Part shown: positions 34,412 to 43,462 of the stretch, piece by piece | How the letters are laid out: the number at the start of each line of letters is the position of its first letter | How positions within the stretch are numbered: position 1 is the stretch's first letter | Origin: an uncultured Elusimicrobia bacterium | GTDB taxonomy: Bacteria; Elusimicrobiota; Elusimicrobia; Elusimicrobiales; UBA9959 | Reading direction: 5' to 3' | Length of the DNA stretch: 45,122 nucleotides | Assembly: GCA_903889965.1 (NCBI GenBank) | Contig: CAISZM010000064.1 | Coordinates: 1-45,122 of the forward strand | Notes under the pieces: generated by a model | Databases searched by the model: none | What the model was told of the DNA's origin: nothing | The model's input: only the letters and a program-made list of their open reading frames with translations | Position numbers and translations under genes: made by a program

Positions 34412-35021
34412 TTTTTATGCCCTTTACGGCAAGCGCGCCTTCGACCTGGCGTCGGCCTCCTGCGCCATCGTCCTGTTAAGCCCGTTCATGCTTTTAGCCG
34501 CTCTTGCGGTCAGGCTGAGCGGCCCCGGCCCTGTTATATTCAGGCACGCGCGCGTCGGGCGGGGTTTCAGCCATTTTTCCATGTACAAATTCCGAACCAT
34601 GGGGAACGGCGCGGATAAGGACGGCCCGCAGGTCACCGCAGCCGGCGACCCCAGGATCACCGCCGTCGGGCGGCTCCTCCGTAAAACGAAACTTGACGAG
34701 CTGCCGCAGCTTTTTAACGTTCTTAAGGGCGAGATGAGCCTGGTAGGACCTCGTCCGGAGGTGGAGAAGTACGTGAAATTGTTCGAAGACGACTATAAAA
34801 CCGTGCTCAGCGTGCGCCCGGGAGTAACGGATTACGCGGCTATCGAATTCCGCAGCGAAGAAAAAGTGCTTTCACGCTACGCCGATCCCGAAGCGGCCTA
34901 TCGGAAAGAAGTGCTCCCGGCTAAGATCGCTCTTTACAAAAAATACATCCGGGGAATATCTTTAGCCGCGGACATTGGGATAATTTTCAGAACGTTTTTC
35001 CGCATCACCGCGCCGCGCTGA
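34401..35021 (+). CDS. PglC-like initiating phosphoglycosyl transferase
   Basis: 206 residues, the short monotopic form with a single re-entrant N-terminal helix (ASASCAIVLLSPFMLLAALA) rather than the five-helix WbaP/WcaJ type. Catalytic and conserved blocks: YKFRTM, TKLDELPQLFNVLKGEMSLVG (the Asp-Glu dyad) and GPRPEVEKYV. The enzyme moves a sugar-1-phosphate from a UDP-sugar to undecaprenyl phosphate, starting repeat-unit synthesis at the inner membrane. Its overlap with the aminotransferase gene suggests the first sugar is the amino sugar made by that enzyme. Confidence 0.93.
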   Translation: MLNNFYALYGKRAFDLASASCAIVLLSPFMLLAALAVRLSGPGPVIFRHARVGRGFSHFSMYKFRTMGNGADKDGPQVTAAGDPRITAVGRLLRKTKLDELPQLFNVLKGEMSLVGPRPEVEKYVKLFEDDYKTVLSVRPGVTDYAAIEFRSEEKVLSRYADPEAAYRKEVLPAKIALYKKYIRGISLAADIGIIFRTFFRITAPR

Positions 35022-35121
35022 AAACCTCATTCCCAGCCTTTATCCTTAAGCCGGGCGACGCATCCGTCCGGAGCAGCGGGCCGCCCTGCCGCCGCGGCGC
35101 CGTTCGCGTCAGGCGGGAAGG

Positions 35122-36900
35122 TCAGTGATTCCTGGAGCGGATCACGGCCGCGCGCTTCTCCAGTCTGTCGGCCTCCTTGTCGCGGCCGGTGATGCGGTAC
35201 AGCACCGCCATATTTCTTAGGCAGGCGCCGACATTGGGGTGGTCCGGACCCAGGGCTTTCTCAAATATCTCCAGCGAACGGGTATAAAGACGCTCCGACT
35301 CCTCATAGCGGGCCTGGAGGCGGTAAAGCCTCGCCAGGTTGTTCAGGTCCATCGCCACGCTCGGATGAGCGGACCCCAGCGCTTTTTCGTCTATCGCCAG
35401 GGCGCGTTTATAAAGCGGTTCCGCCTGCTCGTATTTTTCCTCGGCGGTGTATAGCCCGGCCAGGTTGCTCAGCCCAGTGGCCACGGAGATGTGGGCCGGG
35501 CCGAAGATCTTCTCTTTTATAGCCAGCGACCGTTTGTAAAGCGGTTCAGCCTGTACGTAGCGGCCGCGCGCAAGGTAGAGCTCGGCCAGGTTGTTCAACC
35601 CCCTGGCTACCGCGGGGTGGTCCGGTCCAAGCGCCTTTTCGTCGATCGACAGGGCGCGCGTATAAAGCGGCTCGGCCTTGCCGTAGCGGCCGCGGGTGCG
35701 GTAAAGCTCCGCCAGGTTATTAAGATCGGTCGCCACTTCCGGGTGATCCGGCCCCAGCACCTTTTCGTCTATCGCAAAAGCGCGCGCATAGAGCGGCTCC
35801 GCCTTCTCATAGGCGCCCTGGGCGCAATAAAGCCCGGCGAGATTATTCATGCTCGCGGCCACGGAGGGATGGGACGGCCCGAGCGCCTTTTCCCGGATAG
35901 CCAGCGCGCGCGCGTAAAGCGGCTCGGCCTCGGCGTAACGCACCGTGGCGCTGTAAAGCTCGGCCAGGTTGTTCAGGTCGCCGGCCACGTCGGGGTGATT
36001 GGGGCCCAGCGCCTTTTCATCGATCGCCAGCGCGCGGGTGTAAAGGGGCTCCGCCTTGGCATAGAGACCCTGGGCGCTGTAAAGTTCCCCGAGGTCGTTC
36101 AGGCTCACGGCCACGGAGGTGTGGGCCGGGCCGAGGACTTTCTCGCGTATGGCGAGCGATCGCGCGTATAACGGCTCCGCCTGGTCGTACTGGGCCAGGG
36201 CGCGGTAGAGATCGGCCAGGTTGTTCAGGTCCGTGGCCAGGCCGGCGCTATTGGGTTTCAAGACCTTTTCGTCGAGCGCCAGCGCGCTCTTATAAAGCGG
36301 CTCCGCCTGGTCGTAGCGGCCCTGGGCGCGGTAGAGACCGGCTAAATTGCTCAGGCTCTCGGCCACGGAAGGGTGCCGCGGGCCGAGGGCCTTTTCCCGG
36401 ATATCCAGCGCGCGCTTGTAAAGCGGCTCCGCCTCCGCGTAGAGGCCCTGTGCGCTGTAGAGCTCGGCCAGGCTGTTCAGGTCCGTGGCCACGTAGGGAT
36501 GCTCCGGCCCCACGGCTTTTTCGTCGATCGACAGGGCGCGCGTGTAAAGCGGCTCCGCCTTGGAGTAGAGGCCGTGGGTGCGGTAAAGCCCGGCCAGATT
36601 GTTCAGGCTGGTGGCCACGGAGGGATGGTCCTGGCCGAAGCTTTTTTCCGCTAACTCCAGTTCCTGCTTAGCCATAGCCACGCCGCGGTCATACTGGCCC
36701 GAGTGGATAAGTTCCATTACCTGGGCGTTCAGGCCATTCCATTCGGCGGCGTCGGCCGGAGCGGGCGCGGCGGTGGAAACGGCCACAGGAGAAGGCTCCG
36801 TTCCGGGGTTCGGCCGGGCGGCGGCGTCCTGGCTGAACGAGGCGGGAGCAGCCAGGAAAAATATTACCAGGATGAAAAACAAGGTTTTGAGGGCTTTCAT
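35122..36900 (-). CDS. Secreted protein with 12-13 kinesin-light-chain-type TPRs
   Basis: 592 residues: signal peptide (KTLFFILVIFFLAAPASFS), a Pro/Ala linker, then about 12 tandem 42-residue TPRs with the pattern LNNLAELY...G.Y..AEPLY.RAL.I.EKALGP.HP. Units 1-8 alternate in two positions (S versus D before LNNLA, D versus R before EK), pointing to past duplication of an 84-residue pair. An AAGGAG site precedes the ATG. It faces opposite to the surrounding polysaccharide genes. TPR arrays bind proteins; a periplasmic scaffold for glycan assembly or export is an inference from location only. Confidence 0.9.
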   Translation of the reverse strand: MKALKTLFFILVIFFLAAPASFSQDAAARPNPGTEPSPVAVSTAAPAPADAAEWNGLNAQVMELIHSGQYDRGVAMAKQELELAEKSFGQDHPSVATSLNNLAGLYRTHGLYSKAEPLYTRALSIDEKAVGPEHPYVATDLNSLAELYSAQGLYAEAEPLYKRALDIREKALGPRHPSVAESLSNLAGLYRAQGRYDQAEPLYKSALALDEKVLKPNSAGLATDLNNLADLYRALAQYDQAEPLYARSLAIREKVLGPAHTSVAVSLNDLGELYSAQGLYAKAEPLYTRALAIDEKALGPNHPDVAGDLNNLAELYSATVRYAEAEPLYARALAIREKALGPSHPSVAASMNNLAGLYCAQGAYEKAEPLYARAFAIDEKVLGPDHPEVATDLNNLAELYRTRGRYGKAEPLYTRALSIDEKALGPDHPAVARGLNNLAELYLARGRYVQAEPLYKRSLAIKEKIFGPAHISVATGLSNLAGLYTAEEKYEQAEPLYKRALAIDEKALGSAHPSVAMDLNNLARLYRLQARYEESERLYTRSLEIFEKALGPDHPNVGACLRNMAVLYRITGRDKEADRLEKRAAVIRSRNH

Positions 36901-37222
36901 TATTTCTCTCCTTAAAAGAGGCGGCTGAAGAACTGCCTCGGAACGCGGCCAGCGGGCAGCAAATAGTTAGGGCTAACACCGCGCCGGATGTTTACGGTTT
37001 CCCCTGACCGCGAAGGATTTATTATATGTCTTTTTACGCGTTATGGACACCGGGGGCGGGAATAAGAAGCCTGCGCGGCTTGCAGATCTTTATCGGTATT
37101 TCCGGATCCGCGTATTCCTCCCGCACGGGCCTGGTTGCGGATTTACGGGTATATTTCGCATAATAAGGCATGGCGCGGGTTTATGCCCGCCCCGCGGCTG
37201 GGGCAATTACCGCCCCCGACTT
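36901..37222. other. 322-bp divergent intergenic region between the TPR gene and galE
   Basis: The left part carries the AAGGAG ribosome-binding site of the minus-strand TPR gene; its promoter is not clear. The right part carries the galE promoter at 37135-37164 and two short GC-rich inverted repeats between that promoter and the galE start. No ORF of its own is credible. Confidence 0.5.
37135..37164 (+). promoter_or_regulatory. Probable galE promoter
   Basis: TTGCGG (37135-37140) and CATAAT (37159-37164) are 18 bp apart. The predicted start near 37171 gives a leader of about 52 nt. TTGCGG is the same -35 hexamer seen before the phosphatase and folE genes. Confidence 0.5.
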
Positions 37223-38200
37223 ATGAATAATATACTTATAGTAGGCGGCGCCGGCTATATCGGCTCTCACGCCAATAAGCTGCTTTCAAAAAAAGGGTTT
37301 AAAACCGTAGTTTTCGACAACCTCTCGACAGGAAACAGGGAACTGTCGCGGTGGGGGGAATTTGTAAAGGGCGACCTCAAAAACCCGGCCGACCTGCTGC
37401 GCTGCTTCAAAAAGCGCCGTATTTCCGCTGTAATGCATTTCGCGGCCTGCGCCTACGTTGGAGAGTCGGTGACCGAACCGGCTAAATATTACCGCAACAA
37501 TGTCGCCAACACCCTGAATCTGCTGGACGCCATGCGCGCGGCCGGGGTAAAAAAAATCATATTCTCCTCATCGGCCGCCACCTTCGGCGTGCCGTCCGAA
37601 ATTCCCATAACCGAGACGCATCCCCAGTCACCCATAAATCCGTACGGCCGCACCAAGCTCATGATGGAACAGATAATCGCGGATTACGCCGCAGCCTACG
37701 GCTTAGAGCACGTATTTTTGCGTTATTTTAACGCCGCGGGGGCCGACACGTCCGGAGAGATCGGGGAGATCCATCACCCGGAAACGCATTTAATACCGCT
37801 TATTCTTGACGCCGCGGCCGGGACAAGGAAGGATATAAAGGTCTTCGGAACCGATTACCCGACAAAGGACGGGACCTGCGTCAGGGATTATGTGCATGTC
37901 TCGGACCTGGCCGAAGCGCACGCGCTCGCCCTCGACTATCTTGTGAAGAGCGGTAAAAGCGGCGGTTTTAACCTTGGCAATGGCCGGGGGTTCAGCGTGC
38001 GCGAGGTCATAGAAACGGCGCGCAAAGTTACGGGGAAGGCAATTAAAGCAACGGCGGCCCCGCGCCGGCCGGGCGATCCCCCGGTATTGATCGCCTCGTC
38101 CGCCAGGGCGGGGAAGATTTTGGGCTGGCGGCCTGCTTTATTTGACCTGGATACGATAATAAAAACAGCCTGGGCCTGGCACGAACGCCGTATCCCCTGA
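37223..38200 (+). CDS. galE: UDP-glucose 4-epimerase
   Basis: 325 residues from ATG 37223, which places the NAD-binding motif GGAGYIGSH at residues 8-16 as in the family; a longer reading frame upstream lacks any domain. Active-site elements: SSSAATFG (catalytic Ser/Thr region) and NPYGRTKLMME (YxxxK). It interconverts UDP-Glc and UDP-Gal, or the N-acetyl forms, and would supply galacto-configured donors for the polysaccharide. The dehydratase gene follows 77 nt downstream. Confidence 0.94.
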   Translation: MNNILIVGGAGYIGSHANKLLSKKGFKTVVFDNLSTGNRELSRWGEFVKGDLKNPADLLRCFKKRRISAVMHFAACAYVGESVTEPAKYYRNNVANTLNLLDAMRAAGVKKIIFSSSAATFGVPSEIPITETHPQSPINPYGRTKLMMEQIIADYAAAYGLEHVFLRYFNAAGADTSGEIGEIHHPETHLIPLILDAAAGTRKDIKVFGTDYPTKDGTCVRDYVHVSDLAEAHALALDYLVKSGKSGGFNLGNGRGFSVREVIETARKVTGKAIKATAAPRRPGDPPVLIASSARAGKILGWRPALFDLDTIIKTAWAWHERRIP

Positions 38201-38277
38201 AAACGGAGGCCGGGCGGACGCGTGGGCGGGAATTGACTGGCAGACCTGTTATTTGGGAAACTTTCAACGGTGGGTAA

Positions 38278-40167
38278 ATGATCAAGAAACCAGAAAGAAA
38301 CTCCGGCCTTTTTATCGCCCTCCTGGACGCTGCCGCGGTGGTTCTCGCCTATTACCTGGCCTTTCTCCTGAGATTCGACTTTAATATCCCGGCGCACGAA
38401 CTGCACCATTTAGTGAATACGGCTCCCTTGGTGGTCGTTTTCCAGATGGGAGCTTTCTATTACTTCGGCCTGTACAGGTCCATCTGGCGCTATTACGGCA
38501 GCATGGAAGACCTGACCGCCATTATCAAGTCAATAGTGGTCAGCCAGGTTACAATAACGGCCGTTCTGCTTCTTACCTATCATCCCGGCTTTCCGCGTTC
38601 CGTTACCGTTATCGGCCCTATTACGGCGCTTATACTGGTGGGTGGCACGCGCTTCTTTATAAGGCTTAGCCGCGGCTGGCGCCACCCCGGCAGCAAGGAC
38701 AAGCTTTCCCGCATGCTCATCTTCGGCGCCGGCGACCTGGGCGAGACCGTGCTGCGCGAGTTGCAGCGCTCCCCCGCGGCCACCCGCAGGGCGGTATGCT
38801 TCCTCGACGACAACGCCGCAAAACACGGTTGCAGGATACACGGCGTACCCGTACTGGGCGGCCGGGACCGCATCGCTGAAGTTGTCGCCGCCAACAAGAT
38901 AGACGAGGTTCTGGTTGCGGTCAACCACGCGCGCGGAAAACTGATACTTGACCTGATGACGGCTTACGCCGCCGGCGGCTGCGAGCGCAAGGTGGTGTTT
39001 AAAACTCTTCCTACCATCACCGAAATGATGAACGATCAGCACCTGGTCTCCGACATCCGCGAGATCAACGTGGCTGACCTTATGCACCGGCGCGTAGTGG
39101 ACATAGATATTACCCCGGTGCGCAGCGCCATCGCCGGGAAAACGGTGCTTGTCACCGGGGCGGGCGGCACTATAGGCAGCGAAATATGCAGACAGGTCAT
39201 CCCCCTTGCCCCGGAAAAACTTATACTCCTCGAGGTCAACAACACGGCCCTGTTTTACATGGACAAAGAGCTGCGCGAAGCCGGTTACGAAGGCTCCATA
39301 GTTCCCGTTCCGGGGGATGTACGGGACGGGCAGCTTCTGAAGAACATCTTCGAGAAATACCACCCCTCCTGGGTTCTGCACACCTCCGCCCATAAGCACG
39401 TGGCGCTTATGGAGAACAATCCCCAGGAAGCCGTGAAGAACAATACGCTGGCCACCTATCTGCTGGCAAAAACCGCCGCCGCATATAATGCGGAGCGTTT
39501 TCTCTTCATTTCCACTGATAAAGCCGTGCGCCCTTCAAGCGTTATGGGTGCGTCAAAGCGCCTGGGGGAGATGGCGGTGCGGTCCATGGCCGGTCAAAGC
39601 GGCACGAAATTCATGTCGGTGCGTTTCGGAAATGTGCTCGGCAGTTCGGGCAGCGTGGTCAAGATCTTCCAGGAGCAGATATCCTCCGGGGGCCCGGTTA
39701 CGGTGACACACCCTGAAGTTATCCGCTATTTTATGACCACCAAGGAAGCGGTTTCCCTGGTGCTTACGGCCTGCGCCATCGGGACCGGCGGGGAGATCTT
39801 TGTGCTCAATATGGGCGAACCGGTAAAGATACTGGACCTGGCCCGCAACATGATAGTGCTAAACGGGCTTGTTCCGGGCAGGGACATAAAAATACGTTTT
39901 ACCGGCCTTAAGCCCGGCGAAAAAATGCACGAAGACATTTTCAGCCCCGACGATATACGCAAGGACACGGGGTACGGGGAGATCTTCACCGCCATTTCCA
40001 AAGAGACCGGCGCGGCGCTTGTCGAGGAGCAGATGCTCGAGCTCGGGCGGCTGTCCGCCCTGCCGGACAATGCCCCGCTCCTTAAGAAGATAAAAGACCT
40101 TATTCCCACCTACCGGGTGTGGGACGCTGGCGCCGCTGAACCGGCGAAAGCTTCGGACCAGAGTTAG
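38278..40167 (+). CDS. CapD/WbpM/PglF-type nucleotide-sugar 4,6-dehydratase
   Basis: 629 residues. Four N-terminal membrane helices (about 10-125) precede a CoA-binding-like Rossmann domain (MLIFGAGDLGETVLRELQR). The catalytic SDR domain follows, with VTGAGGTIGSEICRQ (about 290-304) and FISTDKAVRPSSVMGASKR. In the latter the usual catalytic Tyr is Met (residue 423) with Lys427 kept, the MxxxK signature of the WbpM/PglF group. It acts on UDP-GlcNAc to give the 4-keto-6-deoxy sugar. This product would feed the DegT-type aminotransferase at 33263. Confidence 0.95.
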   Translation: MIKKPERNSGLFIALLDAAAVVLAYYLAFLLRFDFNIPAHELHHLVNTAPLVVVFQMGAFYYFGLYRSIWRYYGSMEDLTAIIKSIVVSQVTITAVLLLTYHPGFPRSVTVIGPITALILVGGTRFFIRLSRGWRHPGSKDKLSRMLIFGAGDLGETVLRELQRSPAATRRAVCFLDDNAAKHGCRIHGVPVLGGRDRIAEVVAANKIDEVLVAVNHARGKLILDLMTAYAAGGCERKVVFKTLPTITEMMNDQHLVSDIREINVADLMHRRVVDIDITPVRSAIAGKTVLVTGAGGTIGSEICRQVIPLAPEKLILLEVNNTALFYMDKELREAGYEGSIVPVPGDVRDGQLLKNIFEKYHPSWVLHTSAHKHVALMENNPQEAVKNNTLATYLLAKTAAAYNAERFLFISTDKAVRPSSVMGASKRLGEMAVRSMAGQSGTKFMSVRFGNVLGSSGSVVKIFQEQISSGGPVTVTHPEVIRYFMTTKEAVSLVLTACAIGTGGEIFVLNMGEPVKILDLARNMIVLNGLVPGRDIKIRFTGLKPGEKMHEDIFSPDDIRKDTGYGEIFTAISKETGAALVEEQMLELGRLSALPDNAPLLKKIKDLIPTYRVWDAGAAEPAKASDQS

Positions 40168-40198
40168 ATTTTCGGGCGTTGCGAGGAGCCATAAAACC

Positions 40199-41812
40199 AT
40201 GACCGAACCCAAAGACCTTTACTCCTGCCTTGCGAGGACAGCCGAGCGGGACCCCGAACAGACCGCCTTTATAACGGGGGACAAGCGCATGTCCTGGCAC
40301 GAGGTGCTGTTCTCCGTGGACCGGGCCACGGACATGCTCTGGCAGCTGGGGCTCAGGAAAGGCGACCGCTGCGCCATAGTGCTGCGCAATTCCACGGAGT
40401 TCATCATCTCCTATTTAGCCATGGCCAAGATGGGGGCCGTGGCGGTGCCGATAAACTTCATGGTCTCAAAAAAAGACGAGATCTCCCACATACTGACGAA
40501 TTCCGACTGCAAGGGCGTTATAACCGAAAAAGAGTTCGCGAAGAACTATACCGCCGTCAAAAAAGACCTGCCCTCCCTGAAGTTCATAATCTCCGCGGAT
40601 TTCCCGGGGATCGACGGCGTAGTGGATTTCTGGCACTACCTGAAACACGCCCACTACCACCCGCAGACGCAGAAAGTCGCGGCCGACGAGCACGACGTGG
40701 TGACGATACTGTACACGTCCGGCACCACCGGCCACGCCAAGGGCGTGCTGCTGACCCACCACAATATACTGGAAAATTCCAAATCCGGCATAGCAATGAT
40801 GGAGCCGAATCGCAAAGACGTGTTCATGGCCCTGCTCCCCATGTTCCACACGTTCTCCTGGATGGGCAACGTCATCACACCTATCCTCCTGGGCTCCAAG
40901 ACGCTGATAGTCAAAAGCATCACTCCTCCCAAGCCGTGGCTGCAGGCCATGGGACGCGAGGGCGTGACGGTAATGATAGCCGTGCCGCAGATATACGGAG
41001 TGCTGGCCAAGGAGGCCCGCGGCCTCAAAAAATTCTTCCTGAAATTCTGGAGCTTCAGGAAAGTGCGGTTTTGCCTTTCCGGAGCCGCTCCCCTAAATCA
41101 CACCGTCGCGCAGCATTTCAACAAGGCCTTCGGGCTGCCGATACTGGAAGGCTACGGCCTGACGGAAACCAGCCCGCTGGTCACGCTGATGCCGCTTAAG
41201 TCACGCAAACACGGCTCCGTGGGCAAGGCCGTTCCCGGAGTGAAAGTGAAGATAATGGACGAACAGGGGCGCCACCTCGCGCACGGGGAGGAGGGGGAGA
41301 TCTGCGTGATGGGCCCCAACATAACCCAGGGCTACCACGCCAACGAGCAGGCTACAAAGGAACTCTTCACGCAGGACGGCTGGCTTAAGACGGGCGACAT
41401 AGGCGTCCTGGACAGCGACGGGTTCCTCTTCATCCGCGACCGCAAAAAGGACATGGTCATAGTGAAAGGCCTCAAGGTTTTTCCGGCGCAGATAGAGCAT
41501 ACCATCAACGCCCACCCGAAAGTGCTGGAGAACGCCGTCATCGGCATACCGGACGGCTCCGGCAATGAGACGATGAAATGCTTCTGCGTGCCGAAACCCG
41601 ACGTGCAGCTGGAAAGGTCGGAGATCGTGCAGTATATCAAGGCGAATTTTGACGCCTACAAGCGCCCGCGCGAGGTTGAAATAGTAAGATCGCTGCCCAA
41701 GAACACCCTGCAGAAAGTGCTTAAACGGGAACTCCTTAAGATGGAGCTTGAGCGGAGGGCCAAGGCCTCGGCGGAAGCGGTGGTGGAAAAAGCGCAGCAG
41801 ACTACAAAATAA
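40199..41812 (+). CDS. AMP-forming acyl-CoA ligase (FadD-like)
   Basis: 537 residues. The ANL fold is complete: the P-loop TILYTSGTTGHAKGVLLTHH (consensus TGxPKG reads TGHAKG here, Pro to Ala), EGYGLTETSPLVT (motif A5), LKTGDIGVLDSDGFLFIRDR (A7-A8 hinge), and the terminal catalytic Lys region PKNTLQKVLKREL. It activates fatty acids as CoA thioesters by way of an acyl-AMP. A GAGGAG site lies 10 nt before the ATG. It follows the polysaccharide genes directly, but a link to them, such as acylation of glycan, is only speculative. Confidence 0.92.
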   Translation: MTEPKDLYSCLARTAERDPEQTAFITGDKRMSWHEVLFSVDRATDMLWQLGLRKGDRCAIVLRNSTEFIISYLAMAKMGAVAVPINFMVSKKDEISHILTNSDCKGVITEKEFAKNYTAVKKDLPSLKFIISADFPGIDGVVDFWHYLKHAHYHPQTQKVAADEHDVVTILYTSGTTGHAKGVLLTHHNILENSKSGIAMMEPNRKDVFMALLPMFHTFSWMGNVITPILLGSKTLIVKSITPPKPWLQAMGREGVTVMIAVPQIYGVLAKEARGLKKFFLKFWSFRKVRFCLSGAAPLNHTVAQHFNKAFGLPILEGYGLTETSPLVTLMPLKSRKHGSVGKAVPGVKVKIMDEQGRHLAHGEEGEICVMGPNITQGYHANEQATKELFTQDGWLKTGDIGVLDSDGFLFIRDRKKDMVIVKGLKVFPAQIEHTINAHPKVLENAVIGIPDGSGNETMKCFCVPKPDVQLERSEIVQYIKANFDAYKRPREVEIVRSLPKNTLQKVLKRELLKMELERRAKASAEAVVEKAQQTTK

Positions 41813-41851
41813 GCCGGTTGGCGCCCCGGGGCGGCTATTATAAGGCAACAA

Positions 41852-43333
41852 ATGAACATTTCCCGCGTGCTCGGCGTTTTCGGGGAAACCTACCTGGTGG
41901 GAGGGGCGCTCAGGGACGCGCTCCTCGGACGTCCCTTCAAAGACATAGACCTGGCGGTTCCCCCGTCCCGTGATTTCAAGGCGAAGGTAGCGACCCTCGC
42001 CCGCGCGCTTAATTTCGCCTGCTTCCCGCTCGACGAGGAGAACCAGGTATACCGCCTTACCGCGCGCAAGGCTCCCTTCTGCCAGCTGGATATAGCGCCC
42101 TTCGTGGGCGGAACGCTGGACTCCGACCTGGCCCGCCGGGATTTCACGATCAACGCCATGGCGCTGAAGCTCGGGCCCGGCTCCATATTCAAACCAGCCG
42201 GAAAGTCCGGCGGATTTACTTTTAACCCTCCCGTAAAGAATATAATCGACCCGGGCTCCGGGCTTAAGGACCTGGCCTCGGGCCTCATCCGCCAGTCTTC
42301 CGCCCGGGTATTCCGCGAGGACCCCGTTCGCCTCATGCGGGCTTTCCGTATCGCCTCGGCGCTGGACTTCAGGCTGGCCCCGGCCCTGCTTAGATCGGTA
42401 AAGACCGACGCCGGCCTTATCAAGAGCACCGCGCAGGAACGCGTAAGGGAAGAGCTGATGCGCCTTTTCGACAGCCCGGAATCGCACAAGTGGATCGCGC
42501 TCATGCATAAGACCGGGCTGCTCTGCGCCGTGTTCCCCGACCTGGCCGCGCAGGAAGGCTGCGCCACCGCTTACTACGGGAAAGGCGGCGTGTTGAAGCA
42601 CACGCTGCTGGTGGTGGAGCGCATGGACCACCTGTTCGAGAACATTCCGGCCTACCTGCCGTACCATAAAAAGATAGCGGAGTTCCTGGCCAATCCGCGC
42701 GTGCTAAAATTCGCCGCGCTCCTGCACGATGTCGCCAAGCCCCCGAAAGCCGGCATGATAAAAGGCCGCCTCCGCTTTTTCGGCCACGAAGAATACGGCG
42801 CCATACTGGCGGAAAAGATCATGGCCGACCTGCGCTTCTCGCGCGACGACACCAGGCTGGTTTCCCGGATAATAGGCACGCACCTGCGCCCGGGGAACCT
42901 GGCGGCTAATGACAGCGTCTCCGACCGCGCCATGTTCCGTTTTTTCAGGACCATGGGGGAATATACCGTGCCGCTCCTTATTCTCTCCTGGGCGGACCAC
43001 GCCAGCTACGTTTCCTCCGAAGGGCTTAAGCGCATGCGGACCAGGCTTCAGGACGAGCCAGCTCCGCTGCCCAAGGGCGGTCTGCCTTACAACTCTCCCA
43101 AAAAAACGCTCCGCTATATGCAGGTGCTGAACCTGCTGATGCGGGTTTACGTTAAAAAGAACATGAAGTCGCGTTCGGCGCGCCTCATCGACGGCAACGA
43201 TGTTATAAAGACACTGAAGATACCCGAAGGCCCCCGGGTAGGGGAACTGCTTGAAAAAATACACCTGCTGCAGTTCGAGTGTAAAATAAAGACCCGCGAA
43301 CAGGCCCTTAAAGCCCTCAAGGGAATGAAATAG
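41852..43333 (+). CDS. CCA-adding/poly(A) polymerase-type nucleotidyltransferase with HD domain
   Basis: 493 residues. The class II nucleotidyltransferase head has LVGGALRDALLGR and DIDLAV (catalytic Asp pair), then RRDFTINAMAL and QERVREELMRL (the ERxREE-like motif). A C-terminal HD domain follows (LLHDVAKPPKAG and later FFGHEEYG, a metal-binding HD signature). This combination is typical of bacterial CCA tRNA nucleotidyltransferases with phosphohydrolase activity. A poly(A) polymerase or a partial A- or CC-adding enzyme cannot be excluded. The N-terminus is short and begins almost at the active site. Confidence 0.88.
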   Translation: MNISRVLGVFGETYLVGGALRDALLGRPFKDIDLAVPPSRDFKAKVATLARALNFACFPLDEENQVYRLTARKAPFCQLDIAPFVGGTLDSDLARRDFTINAMALKLGPGSIFKPAGKSGGFTFNPPVKNIIDPGSGLKDLASGLIRQSSARVFREDPVRLMRAFRIASALDFRLAPALLRSVKTDAGLIKSTAQERVREELMRLFDSPESHKWIALMHKTGLLCAVFPDLAAQEGCATAYYGKGGVLKHTLLVVERMDHLFENIPAYLPYHKKIAEFLANPRVLKFAALLHDVAKPPKAGMIKGRLRFFGHEEYGAILAEKIMADLRFSRDDTRLVSRIIGTHLRPGNLAANDSVSDRAMFRFFRTMGEYTVPLLILSWADHASYVSSEGLKRMRTRLQDEPAPLPKGGLPYNSPKKTLRYMQVLNLLMRVYVKKNMKSRSARLIDGNDVIKTLKIPEGPRVGELLEKIHLLQFECKIKTREQALKALKGMK

Positions 43334-43355
43334 CGCGCTCGAAGCGTCTTGCCCG

Positions 43356-43388
43356 AAAGGCCTACCTGCCGGTAGGCCTTTTCCTTTT
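43356..43388 (+). terminator. Rho-independent terminator after the nucleotidyltransferase gene
   Basis: A perfect 11-bp stem (AAAGGCCTACC with GGTAGGCCTTT, 4-nt loop) runs into a T-rich tail. It is the strongest terminator in the window. Confidence 0.85.
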
Positions 43389-43462
43389 GTCCAGGCAGTC
43401 TACGGACCCACGCTTCCCCCGCGGGGAAACCATACAATATATACGCGGGCGGAGGACGGAAT

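Noticed and set aside
35491..36171. 226-codon plus-strand repetitive reading frame opposite the TPR gene
   Set aside because: Its apparent repeats simply mirror the 126-bp tandem repeats of the TPR gene, which has a signal peptide and a ribosome-binding site.
35122..36720. Tandem repeats considered as a CRISPR array or satellite
   Set aside because: The 126-bp period is in frame, translates to TPR units on the minus strand and has no spacer structure.
37043..37222. 60-residue N-terminal extension of GalE
   Set aside because: GalE proteins start within a few residues of the GxxGxxG motif; the extension overlaps the predicted promoter.
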